A DNA stretch of 64,000 bases. Origin: an uncultured Lachnospiraceae bacterium. Lineage in GTDB: Bacteria > Bacillota > Clostridia > Lachnospirales > Lachnospiraceae. Shown here piece after piece: positions 28,347 through 36,483 of the stretch; position 1 is the first letter of the stretch; each line of letters starts with the position of its first letter. The stretch is from the NCBI GenBank assembly GCA_905233955.1, contig CAJOFQ010000002.1, positions 68,594 to 132,593 on the forward strand, written 5' to 3'. Under the pieces are notes generated by a model. The model was not told the origin of the DNA. It did not search any database and worked only from the letters and a program-made list of their open reading frames with translations. Both the position numbers and the translations under genes were made by a program.

Positions 28347-28375
28347 ATTATATCTATACACAAAAATCTCGTCAA
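28347..28375 (-). promoter_or_regulatory. Promoter of pheS-pheT-queA
   Basis: TTGACG, 17 bases, TATAAT on the minus strand, within the 79 bases between the MoxR gene and pheS. The transcript would start about 27 bases before the pheS ATG. That leaves no room for a T-box leader, which commonly controls this operon in Firmicutes. Confidence 0.75.
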
Positions 28376-28392
28376 GCAAGCTTATATATGCA

Positions 28393-29727
28393 TTATTCCA
28401 AAACCTTAAGATCTGCAATCTCTTTTCTGATGCTGCTATACTCCTGATCCAGCATTAAAATTTTAGAGTATTTGTTATATGATTCACTGGAACACTCGGC
28501 CAGATACTCCTTTGCATAAGGATCCCTGCCAATTGAAGTCAAAAACAGCAGCATTTCCTGTCCTTCTCCAAATGTCTTGTCCAGGAACAAAAAGGCATTT
28601 TCGAGCATGTCTCCTGTCAGATCAATTTCTTCCTGGCGCCTGTCTTCAAGACTGTCAAAATGTTCCTTTTCCCTGGCAAAATCATCACTGCTAAGTGATT
28701 CCTTTTGAGCCTTAAGAGTGGATAAAAGATTCTCCTGCGCCTGCCTTTCCTCATGGTAAGAATAAAATCTGTTACCCAGAGCATCACTTAATAAATGCAA
28801 AAATGACAGCTTCTCATCAAACGGGGCGTTTGTTATTTCATCTCCTCCCTGTCTATATGAGCCCTTTAATATATCGCCTACAGCAAATCTGGTATTATAT
28901 TTCTGATACAGTCTGTAATAATCAAAAAAAGCAGCCGCAATCTGTGTATCCTCAACATATTCGCTGATAAGATACTCTGTAACCGGATAGCTGTTTCTCT
29001 CGTATGCTTTTAGCATTTCAGAAAGATCCTCCCAGCTTCTGGCTGTTACAAAGGATGTCTCATTCACATCGGCACTGATACGATAGAAATAATCCTTCTT
29101 GATATCCAAAAAAGCCCTTATTGCATCATGTAATCTGGCCTTTACTGCGTATTCAAAAAACACATTTATATCTATGTCAATATCCAGTCTTCTGACACGA
29201 TCCAGGGTTACTATGTCAAAATCCCTGGCTGCCCTGTTATAGCTTGGGGGATTTCCGGCACAGGCAATAACAAAGCCTCTTGGTACTTTGTGAGTTCCAA
29301 ATGTCTTGTATTGCAAAAACTGAAGCATTGTGGGCAAAAGGGTTTCAGATACACAGTTTATCTCATCCAAAAACAATATTCCCTCAGAAATTCCAGTCTC
29401 CTCTATGCTCTTATATACCGACGCAAGTATCTCGCTCATGGTATATTCTGTTACCGAATAAGGCTTGCCGTCAAAGGTAACCTCCCTTACTACAGGAAGA
29501 CCAATTGCGCTTTGCCTGGTATGATGGGTTATGGTGTAGGAAACAAGATTGATGCCCATTTCAGAAGCTATCTGGCTCATTACCGCAGTCTTGCCTATAC
29601 CCGGTGCTCCCATCAGCAGCAGCGGTCTGCAAAACCGTTCATCAAGAATATAGTTACCTGATTCATCCTTCCCAAGATACGCGCTTATTGCGTGCTTTAT
29701 TTCTTCTTTTGCCTGACTTATGTTCAT
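28393..29727 (-). CDS. MoxR-family AAA+ ATPase
   Basis: 444 residues from MNISQAKEEIKHA (29727, preceded by AAGAGG); the longer ORF-track start overlaps the upstream gene. It carries a Walker A (LLMGAPGIGKTAVMS), a Walker B (GILFLDEINCVSETLL), a sensor-1 region (GFVIACAGNPP) and an arginine-finger region (TLDRVRRLDIDID), as in MoxR chaperone-like ATPases. The C-terminal half is helical and not recognised. MoxR proteins usually work with VWA-domain partners to insert cofactors or remodel complexes, and the next gene upstream encodes one. The client is unknown. Confidence 0.88.
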   Translation of the reverse strand: MNISQAKEEIKHAISAYLGKDESGNYILDERFCRPLLLMGAPGIGKTAVMSQIASEMGINLVSYTITHHTRQSAIGLPVVREVTFDGKPYSVTEYTMSEILASVYKSIEETGISEGILFLDEINCVSETLLPTMLQFLQYKTFGTHKVPRGFVIACAGNPPSYNRAARDFDIVTLDRVRRLDIDIDINVFFEYAVKARLHDAIRAFLDIKKDYFYRISADVNETSFVTARSWEDLSEMLKAYERNSYPVTEYLISEYVEDTQIAAAFFDYYRLYQKYNTRFAVGDILKGSYRQGGDEITNAPFDEKLSFLHLLSDALGNRFYSYHEERQAQENLLSTLKAQKESLSSDDFAREKEHFDSLEDRRQEEIDLTGDMLENAFLFLDKTFGEGQEMLLFLTSIGRDPYAKEYLAECSSESYNKYSKILMLDQEYSSIRKEIADLKVLE

Positions 29728-29741
29728 ATTATTATGCCTCT

Positions 29742-31076
29742 TTACAGATACACCTTTACTGCCCATGACGGCACATTGGTATCATCGTAATCCTCGTCCT
29801 CTATGAAAATAAAGGCTGTATCATAATCTGTTGCTTTTGTGGGGTAAATTCCGTATCCATCAGTAAAATATAAAAGAGCTGAAAGCCCGGGCAAGCCTCC
29901 TTTTTTCCTTAGATCATCCACATAGGAAAAAACCGGTCTGAAATCCGTCCCATATCCGCCTGAAACGGTAAAATCTCTGGCATATTCTTCTATCTGCCCG
30001 GGTTTGGTCAGTTCTATATCCCTTTGAACATGCTCATCACATTCTATTATGTGCAGATTGACACTTTCAAAAAAATACTCTGACTGGCGAAGAATAGCGA
30101 CTGTCTCATTCAAGAATCTGATCACATGCTTCCTTCTGGTGGAAGCCGATGTGTCAATAGCTATGATCAAAGTAAAAATCCGTTTTTCTTCTCTTCCCTC
30201 AAGTTCCTCTATCAGGGGCATGTCCCCATACATCTTCATGCCATACTGATAGTAGGCTATGTCAAAATACTCCGGATCTATCCTGCATACTTCCCTTGGA
30301 ATCATGTATTTCTCAAGCAGCTTATGATAGTCTCTGTGCGCCGTGTGCCTTAGCTTAAGATTCCAGGTGAGCCTGCCGCTGTCTGACATGGCCTTAGCAC
30401 CTGAAAGCTCTACCTCAGAGTTTATTGCATTTGCGGCCTTCTCCCATATCTCCTTTAGAGGAAGATTACAAAAGGGAGCCAATTGAAAATCATTTTCTAT
30501 TTCATTACTGTCATCATCATTATCCCGCCTCATCCAGAAGGAGTGATCATCCATGCAAAATTCATCTTTTAGCTTCAACCAATCATCACCATAGGGCGGA
30601 TGCTCTTTGAAATATCTGTAGATTCCGGTGTCCGTAAGAGATCTTATCTCATTTGAAAGGGTTTTGTACCATTTTTCACGAAAATCACTTGTGACCATAC
30701 GCATACAATCCATATCCATTGAATCAATAATTGACTCAACGGATATCTCACAGGCAAGCTGCCACAATTCCTCATCATCCTCATTGTCAAAGGAAAAAGC
30801 CCGATAAAAAGGATGCATCAGCAGATTGTGGAGAAGCATATGCATATATATGCGGTTTAATCTTGTCGGAAAATTCAGATATATCTCACTTAGAAACCTT
30901 GTATTATAGCGGATAGATACTCCATCTGTTCCAACTGTGAAGGTATTTTGATCCATAGCCTCTGACAGAGTACCCATAGCTCTGGCAAGATACGGCATAC
31001 TTAGATATAATTCTCTTTTTACCGCCGAAAGAATCCGGCTTCCGAGAGTGATAAGTGTGTCCTTAGTTTTTTTCAT
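29742..31076 (-). CDS. VWA-like domain protein (DUF2201 type)
   Basis: 444 residues. The N-terminal half resembles the metallopeptidase-like region of the DUF2201 family; a helix with spaced histidines (YMHMLLHNLLMHPF) stands where other members have HExxH, but the Glu is missing. The C-terminal half is a von Willebrand A-like domain with a MIDAS-type DTSAS motif (TLIIAIDTSASTRRK) and a GGYGTDFRPVF segment matching the second metal loop. It overlaps the upstream unknown gene by 4 bases and precedes the MoxR ATPase by 14 bases. The three genes therefore form a coupled unit. Confidence 0.82.
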   Translation of the reverse strand: MKKTKDTLITLGSRILSAVKRELYLSMPYLARAMGTLSEAMDQNTFTVGTDGVSIRYNTRFLSEIYLNFPTRLNRIYMHMLLHNLLMHPFYRAFSFDNEDDEELWQLACEISVESIIDSMDMDCMRMVTSDFREKWYKTLSNEIRSLTDTGIYRYFKEHPPYGDDWLKLKDEFCMDDHSFWMRRDNDDDSNEIENDFQLAPFCNLPLKEIWEKAANAINSEVELSGAKAMSDSGRLTWNLKLRHTAHRDYHKLLEKYMIPREVCRIDPEYFDIAYYQYGMKMYGDMPLIEELEGREEKRIFTLIIAIDTSASTRRKHVIRFLNETVAILRQSEYFFESVNLHIIECDEHVQRDIELTKPGQIEEYARDFTVSGGYGTDFRPVFSYVDDLRKKGGLPGLSALLYFTDGYGIYPTKATDYDTAFIFIEDEDYDDTNVPSWAVKVYL

Positions 31077-31795
31077 AGCTGCAAAGAAAGCCTTGTCCGT
31101 TTACGGGCAGCGTATTTAAGCAGCAAAGCCACAGTCTGGGCGTCCTTAGTCTCTGACAGGCAGTTAAGAGCCTCTAATGCACTTTGCCTGGATAGTAACC
31201 CGTTTTTTATCATAAAATCAACTTCACCTGATATATCCCTGTCCTGATCTATCAGCTCCTTTATAACCATAGCATCATTATCTCTGATAAAATCTTCGTA
31301 AACAACTCTATGATTATCCAGCATCTGTACGGGAAATCTCAGCCTGCAAAGAGACATCCTTGCAGCATCACTGATATCCTGATCAACCACATGCAAAAAC
31401 TGCCTGTCATATTCACGCAAATTAAGCTGATATTTGCCAACACACTCTCTGCAGACATATCCGCTGCCCTCTATCTTGTGATGGATAGCCCTGGCAAAGG
31501 TATCCTCCACAAACCCATACAAGTAATCAGGAAAATACAACGACATCACCGTATCATCTTCGGATATAATATCAACTGACAGCGCTGTCTCATGATCCTG
31601 CAAAAAGGCCCTTAACAACGCAAAATCGCCCTTTGCAATTCCATTCGAAAAGGCCGGCCTAACATCAGAGTCTGTGTATTGAATTTGAAGCCTTACTATG
31701 GAGGAATAGCGTTTTGCAACTCCTGCATAGTAGTCCTCAAGGGTGTTTGAGAGATTTTTCAGCTTGTGATTCCTGTCAAAACCAATACATACCAT
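31073..31795 (-). CDS. Uncharacterised protein of the MoxR-VWA cassette
   Basis: 240 residues, not recognised. It has a mixed N-terminal part, one CxxC pair (YVCRECVGKYQ, about residue 117), and a helical C-terminal third (SRQSALEALNCLSETKDAQT) that looks like a helical-repeat scaffold. There is no signal peptide or membrane segment. The ATG at 31795 has no clear ribosome site, but there is no good alternative. Its stop overlaps the VWA gene (ATGA) and it lies 15 bases after the amylase gene. An adaptor or substrate-recognition role for the MoxR-VWA pair is inference. Confidence 0.7.
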   Translation of the reverse strand: MVCIGFDRNHKLKNLSNTLEDYYAGVAKRYSSIVRLQIQYTDSDVRPAFSNGIAKGDFALLRAFLQDHETALSVDIISEDDTVMSLYFPDYLYGFVEDTFARAIHHKIEGSGYVCRECVGKYQLNLREYDRQFLHVVDQDISDAARMSLCRLRFPVQMLDNHRVVYEDFIRDNDAMVIKELIDQDRDISGEVDFMIKNGLLSRQSALEALNCLSETKDAQTVALLLKYAARKRTRLSLQL

Positions 31796-31810
31796 AGTTT
31801 CAAAAAAGAT

Positions 31811-33118
31811 TTAGTAAGGACAAAGCACATAAGCTCTGTGAGCTTCTACTTCAAGCCCTCCGCCAAAATCAACCGTTTCACCAGTAATAAGATCCCTGGC
31901 TCTGCCTGCCTGGGCGTCAAAATGGAATACATACGGTGCGTCATCAATGTTTATGGCCACCATAACACGACCATCACCAAAACGCCTTTGGAATATGCAG
32001 TGCTTATTCTCTAATACAAGCGAAGAAAAATCTCCTTGGCTGAGGGCCTCTGTTTCTTTTTTAGCCCTCGACAGTGCTGCTATTGTATCACAAAGCGGCG
32101 TCCACCGGGGCTCTTCGATCCTGGGTCTTAATGCATTATCTCCCTGTGACTTGTCGCCTCGAATTCCCCACTCACTTCCGTAGTATATGCAAGGGATCCC
32201 CGGCATTGTATACATAAGTGTATAGGCTATGGCAAGATTCCTCTCATCGTTGAGATTGGAGGCTATCCTGGTTACATCGTGATTATCTACAAAGGATATA
32301 AGATGCGCACCCTTGTACAGCGTCCATTGCTCCGGTCCAAACTGCCTCATAAGGGAATGAATTATTTCAAATAAATTACCACTGTTTATGGCAGAAAAAA
32401 TACCTTTGAAGCATTCATAATTAGTGGCCGAATGACACATTTCGTCATTCATGATCTGTTTGTAATCACCGCCTAAAATCTCCCCAAACAGGAAGAAATC
32501 CTTCTTCCAGGAAGATGTCTGTGCTCTTAATCTCTTTAGAAAATCACGATTGACCATATAAGCCACATCAAGCCTCAGGCCATCAATGTCAAATGTGTCT
32601 ATCCAGTATTTGACACTGTCCATCAGGTAATCACACACTGCCGGGTTGTTCAGATTGAACTTGACCAGATCGTAATTACCTTCCCAGCCCTCGTACCACA
32701 ATCCGTCATTGTATGAATTATTGCCGTCAAAGCTTATATTAAACCAGTCCCGGTAGGCTGAATTCTCGCGGTTAACAAGCACATCCTCAAATGCAAAAAA
32801 GCCCCTTCCGGCGTGATTGAACACACCATCCAGCATAACCTTAAAGCCCTCTTTGTGAAGCTTGGCACAAATATCGGCAAAATCTTCATTGCTGCCCAGG
32901 CGGACATCCACCTTACGATAATCCCTGGTGTTATATCCATGAGTATCAGATTCAAAAAGCGGATTGAATAAAACTGTATCTACTCCCAGCTTCTTAAGAT
33001 GGGGTATCCAACGGGATATTTCGTTGATCCTGTGAGTTAGAACCCCATCATTCTCATATGGAGCCCCGCACAATCCCAAGGGATATATCTGATATATAAC
33101 GCTGTTATCTGACCACAT
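31811..33118 (-). CDS. GH13 alpha-amylase family glycoside hydrolase, cytoplasmic
   Basis: 435 residues with the GH13 barrel regions: region I DGVFNHAG, region II GLRLDVAY (nucleophile Asp), region III LFGEILGG (acid/base Glu) and region IV FVDNHDVTR. It lacks a signal peptide and membrane anchor, so it acts inside the cell on imported maltodextrins or glycogen. The short N-terminal lead before the barrel and the compact C-terminal beta domain fit a cyclomaltodextrinase/neopullulanase-like or maltodextrin-degrading enzyme, but the specificity is not readable. The ribosome site is AAAGGAGAT. A terminator lies between it and mecA. Confidence 0.9.
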   Translation of the reverse strand: MWSDNSVIYQIYPLGLCGAPYENDGVLTHRINEISRWIPHLKKLGVDTVLFNPLFESDTHGYNTRDYRKVDVRLGSNEDFADICAKLHKEGFKVMLDGVFNHAGRGFFAFEDVLVNRENSAYRDWFNISFDGNNSYNDGLWYEGWEGNYDLVKFNLNNPAVCDYLMDSVKYWIDTFDIDGLRLDVAYMVNRDFLKRLRAQTSSWKKDFFLFGEILGGDYKQIMNDEMCHSATNYECFKGIFSAINSGNLFEIIHSLMRQFGPEQWTLYKGAHLISFVDNHDVTRIASNLNDERNLAIAYTLMYTMPGIPCIYYGSEWGIRGDKSQGDNALRPRIEEPRWTPLCDTIAALSRAKKETEALSQGDFSSLVLENKHCIFQRRFGDGRVMVAINIDDAPYVFHFDAQAGRARDLITGETVDFGGGLEVEAHRAYVLCPY

Positions 33119-33135
33119 AAATATCTCCTTTCGTA

Positions 33136-33170
33136 AAAAATATAAAACCCCTATACTAAGGGTATAGGGG
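33136..33170 (-). terminator. Terminator after mecA
   Basis: A 9-bp stem CCCCTATAC / GTATAGGGG with a 5-base loop, followed on the minus strand by TTTTATATTTTTT. It lies about 57 bases after the mecA stop and only 18 bases before the amylase start. Amylase expression would therefore need readthrough or a promoter overlapping this hairpin. Confidence 0.82.
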
Positions 33171-33227
33171 CAATAAAAACCTCAAAAAACAAAGTTCATC
33201 AAAAAGCCACTAACAATACTATACAGC

Positions 33228-33905
33228 CTACAAATTCTGTAACTGCAGCAGGGCATCGGATTTGATCATACGAATGGCATGCTCCTCAACACCATAGGTT
33301 GAAGGACCTGAAGCATACATATTGTCTGAATACTCGGCAATGGTGAAAACACTGTGAGCTAACTGCTTCTTAGTCTGATGCAATTCTATGATCAGATAGT
33401 AGGTATCATGATATTTGAGCAGACGCGATGGTGCTCCTGGCATATCTACTGACTTGGCAAGCCTGATACAATCATCCAGATTAGAAAACTCCGCCCAAAT
33501 CTCCATGTCGGTGATCTCATCATCTGAAGTTCCCTCCAGAACCTCCTTGGCAGGATCCAGAGCCAAAGCGTTCTGTGCCTTCATCTTGCCTTGCTCAATA
33601 GCCTGCTGGAATTCCTTAAGGCGTTCCTTGAATTGAGCCAGCATAGCATGAATCGCTGCATTCTGGTCGTCAGAGATCATCAGTGATACATCTCCGTCCT
33701 TCATAACGGTGAGCTGAACATTGAGAGCCTCTCCGGTAGTCTCAAAATCCACCTCGTATCTTGCCTGCTGAAGAATATAGCGCAAAAACTCCTCAGCCTT
33801 GACACGATCTCCCATAAGCTCATCCAAATCTATACCCTGTGCGTTCATCTCTTCACGGCTTATAATGCACTGGATTGAATTATCATTAATCTTAGTAAAT
33901 TTCAA
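33228..33905 (-). CDS. mecA: Adaptor protein MecA
   Basis: ClpC adaptor that targets proteins for degradation (competence and other regulators in B. subtilis). I start it at the TTG at 33905 (LKFTKINDNSIQCIISREEM), preceded by AGGGGTGA six bases upstream. That matches where MecA proteins begin (MKIEKIN...TISREDL), so the ORF-track start 18 codons earlier is unlikely. The 225 residues comprise the N-terminal substrate-binding domain (AQGIDLDELMG), an acidic/Gln-rich linker and the C-terminal ClpC-binding domain (FSNLDDCIRLAKSV). It has its own promoter and a ~100-base leader containing a short ORF. Confidence 0.9.
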   Translation of the reverse strand: MKFTKINDNSIQCIISREEMNAQGIDLDELMGDRVKAEEFLRYILQQARYEVDFETTGEALNVQLTVMKDGDVSLMISDDQNAAIHAMLAQFKERLKEFQQAIEQGKMKAQNALALDPAKEVLEGTSDDEITDMEIWAEFSNLDDCIRLAKSVDMPGAPSRLLKYHDTYYLIIELHQTKKQLAHSVFTIAEYSDNMYASGPSTYGVEEHAIRMIKSDALLQLQNL

Positions 33906-33909
33906 ATTA

Positions 33910-34002
33910 TCACCCCTGAAAAAACATGCGGTATAACAGAGAAAAATTCGAGTCCGCACCCGGCGGAAATGGCACCGGATTTACGACCGCTTTAGAATAC
34001 AT
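33910..34002 (-). CDS. Possible upstream ORF / leader peptide of mecA (30 aa)
   Basis: A 30-codon ORF in the mecA leader, starting ATGTATTCTAAAG with GGTGGAG just before it and ending in TGA TAA, with the TGA lying inside the mecA ribosome site. The peptide includes NPVPFPPGAD. Pro-Pro-Gly is a classic EF-P-dependent ribosome pausing motif, so a translation-coupling or attenuation role is conceivable. It is not in the ORF track. The coding nature is unproven; the leader could simply be structured RNA (TCCGC/GCGGA hairpin). Confidence 0.35.
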   Translation of the reverse strand: MYSKAVVNPVPFPPGADSNFSLLYRMFFQG

Positions 34003-34014
34003 ACACTCCACCAT

Positions 34015-34043
34015 ATAATAACAAGAAAGTATAGATATGTCAA
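34015..34043 (-). promoter_or_regulatory. Promoter of mecA
   Basis: A near-consensus promoter on the minus strand, TTGACA, 17 bases, TATTAT, just past the rpsT terminator. The expected start near 34008 gives mecA a leader of about 100 bases. Confidence 0.8.
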
Positions 34044-34063
34044 AGAATTAAAAATAAAAACTT

Positions 34064-34102
34064 TATTAAAAATGAAAATCCCCAGGGAAATCTCCCTGAG
34101 GA
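34064..34102 (-). terminator. Terminator after rpsT
   Basis: A 10-bp stem TCCTCAGGGA / TCCCTGGGGA (one wobble pair) with a 4-base loop, followed on the minus strand by TTTTCATTTTTA. It lies 48 bases after the rpsT stop. Confidence 0.82.
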
Positions 34103-34149
34103 TGTCATACACAACAACAAATTCATACACAAAACTCGTATCCGTCTGA

Positions 34150-34391
34150 TTAGATAGTATTAACTGCCTTGGCAAGACGGGACACCTTGTGAGCTGCATT
34201 ATTCTTATGATAAACACCCTTGGAGGAAGCCATGCTGATCTCCTTGGTTGCCATACGAAGAGCACTTACTGCAGCGTCTTTATCCTTAGCGGCAACAGCA
34301 GCCTCAACCTTCTTAATGCGATAGCCTTGTTCCTCTCAGTCTTTGTTGCCGATACTAAAATTCGTTTCTTTGCAGACTTTATATTCGCCAA
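34150..34391 (-). pseudogene. rpsT: Ribosomal protein S20 gene with frameshifting internal deletion
   Basis: Not in the ORF track. From a TTG at 34391 (GAGGAGG upstream) the frame reads ANIKSAKKRILVSATKTERN and on to KAI. After two stray bases (34318-34319) S20 resumes in another frame as IKKVEAAVAAKDKDAAVSAL through SSKGVYHKNNAAHKVSRLAK to NTI and a TAA at 34150. The ~7-8 codons that normally lie between (KSxMRTA-like) are missing. The net loss is 1 mod 3, so translation from the TTG would end after about 41 residues. A UUG start is also used by E. coli rpsT. Promoter, ribosome site and terminator are intact. This is either a real mutation or a sequence/assembly error. Confidence 0.88.
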
Positions 34392-34420
34392 TGTTATTCA
34401 CCTCCTCTAAAGACCAAAGT

Positions 34421-34449
34421 ATTCTACCACATTCGCTACTCTTAAGCAA
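34421..34449 (-). promoter_or_regulatory. Promoter of rpsT
   Basis: TTGCTT, 17 bases, TAGAAT on the minus strand, giving a leader of about 20 bases before the GAGGAGG site and the TTG start. Confidence 0.7.
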
Positions 34450-34469
34450 GGGTAAAATTAAACTTTACA

Positions 34470-34511
34470 AAAATATGTATGATCCCTCATATAACTCAGG
34501 CTTTATGAGGG
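34470..34511 (-). terminator. Terminator overlapping the FIST-GGDEF stop
   Basis: An 8-bp stem CCCTCATA / TATGAGGG with a 12-base loop that begins within the last codons and stop of the FIST-GGDEF gene, followed after ten bases by ATTTTTG on the minus strand. The T-run is delayed, so efficiency is uncertain. Confidence 0.5.
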
Positions 34512-36308
34512 TTTTGGATTATGCCTTTCCTCACCAACTACTATACGATTCCTGCCAGTCTCCTTGGCTTCATACAATGCATTATCTACACGGGTGTATA
34601 TAGCCTTTTTGTCCTCGGCTCCTGTAACAACAGTAACTCCAAGACTGCAGGTAAGTCTGTGGATCTTAGGGAAGGGGTACATCTCAACAGTCTGCCTGAT
34701 CTCTTCTGCGCGCTCTAATGCCTGCTCCAGAGTAACTCCGGGCAGCAGCATAAAGAATTCTTCGCCGCCCCAGCGTCCAACTGCCTCTCCCTCATATTCC
34801 CGGACTGTAGCATTTAATACCGCCGCCACTCCTTCGAGAATCTTATCTCCTGTTTCATGTCCACAGGTGTCATTAACACGCTTAAAATGATCAACATCAA
34901 TCATTACCAGAGAAACCACGCCTCCATTTTCTGCCACATCATCCAAAGCTACATTAATGCGTCTTTCTATTTCCCGTCTGTTGTACAAAGCTGTCAGCTC
35001 ATCAACAGTTGCCATATGAAGCAGCTTCTCATTAGCCTCAGTAAGGTCCGAAAGGCTCTGTCTAAGCTCGTCTGATGTAGCCTTGATGAGAGTTGTAAGT
35101 CTCTTGACAAGTGAAGTCTGACCATGCATAGCGGTAGTGTCAACTGATACCCTGGGTATATCCCGACCCGTCTTTGGGCCCTCGCGCATCGCAATAGTAA
35201 GCATAGTAATATTATGCCACATAATATGACCCGTATCATGATCACGATTCAATTCACCGCCCGTACAAAAACCACATGATGTGGCTATCTTCTGGAATGG
35301 CGCCATCTCATTATTGATGAAATAATTCCAGAAAATCTTGCGCATAGCACAGCTGTAAATAAGTATGGCCTCCGGCTCAAACTTTCGAACCTCTTCTGCC
35401 CTGGCGTCAACCTCCGCAACTATCGCTATAGGATCACCATACGACATGGTAACCTTCATGCCATTATGAATATAACCCGCAAGCTCCAAAGCACCCTCAG
35501 TTCCGGTAACAGAACAGTGCCTTAGCATGGTCATCCCCTCATCCTCCACCAACAAAGGAAATTCCATGGAATTCTCAATAAAGTGACCATCATCTTCGAT
35601 ATCAAGATAACGGCGATACAGCTCCATGGCAGATATATCATCTACACAGTATAAGGTATTCTTACTGGCTTTTGTAACTGTAAATGTACGCCCTAATGGC
35701 TCCCATCCAGCAGTATGTCCCACATCAATATGGAAATCACTGCCGGCATATGTAATCAAGGCAAGGGCGTTGTCAAACACACCACCCTCTGTAACAATGA
35801 AACGGCGTCCTCCCTCAAGTATATGACTGATTGGATATCCTCCGAAAATCTTTACATCCCTGCTGCACTTGTCCAGCGAATGTAAAAAAGTCAGGTTATC
35901 CACCGGAGCGCCCTGAATCAGAATCTCCGCAGCCTTAATATCCGGTGTATCATCTATGATACGCCTGGCCTGATCACCTGTCTCAGCTTCATGATCCAGT
36001 ACATCGGGAAAGAAAAAGACCCTGACATCAGTGGTCTTAAACATCATCGCGGAAAGCAGTATCACCGGATCAGTAAGGGCACCGTTAATAATCTCTGCAT
36101 TAGAAGAAATCCCGCAAAACTCACAGAAGGGAAACTCCCTGTACAGCCTGTCCCTTATGGTTAGAATCCATCCCTCCTCATCTATTCCACAATATATGTG
36201 AAATAGCAGTGATTTCGCCTCTCCAAATACCTCAAGCTCCTTCCTTATAGCGTCAACTGAAGCAGAAAGAGCATCATCATTATATATTTCGTACAAAAAC
36301 TGTCTCAT
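34503..36308 (-). CDS. FIST-domain sensor with C-terminal GGDEF (diguanylate cyclase)
   Basis: 601 residues. The N-terminal ~390 residues match the FIST/FIST_C sensory fold (FIST-type strands FHIYCGIDEEGW, CGISSNAEI, the FIST_C region FEPEAILIYSCAMRKIFW and CGFCTGGE near the end), thought to bind small ligands such as amino acids. A short helical linker follows, then a GGDEF domain with an intact active site in the GGEEF form (VGRWGGEEFFMLLPG) and DVDHFKRVNDTCGHETGD. No membrane segment is seen, so it should sense a cytoplasmic signal and make c-di-GMP. The ribosome site is AGAGGAG. It is a single-gene unit. Confidence 0.87.
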   Translation of the reverse strand: MRQFLYEIYNDDALSASVDAIRKELEVFGEAKSLLFHIYCGIDEEGWILTIRDRLYREFPFCEFCGISSNAEIINGALTDPVILLSAMMFKTTDVRVFFFPDVLDHEAETGDQARRIIDDTPDIKAAEILIQGAPVDNLTFLHSLDKCSRDVKIFGGYPISHILEGGRRFIVTEGGVFDNALALITYAGSDFHIDVGHTAGWEPLGRTFTVTKASKNTLYCVDDISAMELYRRYLDIEDDGHFIENSMEFPLLVEDEGMTMLRHCSVTGTEGALELAGYIHNGMKVTMSYGDPIAIVAEVDARAEEVRKFEPEAILIYSCAMRKIFWNYFINNEMAPFQKIATSCGFCTGGELNRDHDTGHIMWHNITMLTIAMREGPKTGRDIPRVSVDTTAMHGQTSLVKRLTTLIKATSDELRQSLSDLTEANEKLLHMATVDELTALYNRREIERRINVALDDVAENGGVVSLVMIDVDHFKRVNDTCGHETGDKILEGVAAVLNATVREYEGEAVGRWGGEEFFMLLPGVTLEQALERAEEIRQTVEMYPFPKIHRLTCSLGVTVVTGAEDKKAIYTRVDNALYEAKETGRNRIVVGEERHNPKPS

Positions 36309-36483
36309 GATATCTCCTCTAAAAAACAGATAATACCGCTTGCTTTAAACAGCTCATACCATTAGAAAACCGATAAATACTCTTGTAATTTTAAATCATT
36401 GTACATAAAAAGTAAAGATGTTTGGCGGTGCCATTGAATGATTTAATCAGTTGGATTATACTGTATCTGGAACCCTAATACGA

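Noticed and set aside
29742-31076. Active zinc metallopeptidase call for the VWA protein
   Set aside because: The expected HExxH reads LHNLLMH without the catalytic Glu, so no peptidase activity is claimed.
33941-34000. tRNA-like stretch (TTCGAGTCC with nearby CGTAAATCC) between mecA and rpsT
   Set aside because: No acceptor stem or consistent cloverleaf can be formed on either strand; it is better explained as the mecA leader.
33981-34410. ORF-track entries on both strands over the rpsT region
   Set aside because: They are out-of-frame readings over rpsT, whose true frame is split by the deletion.
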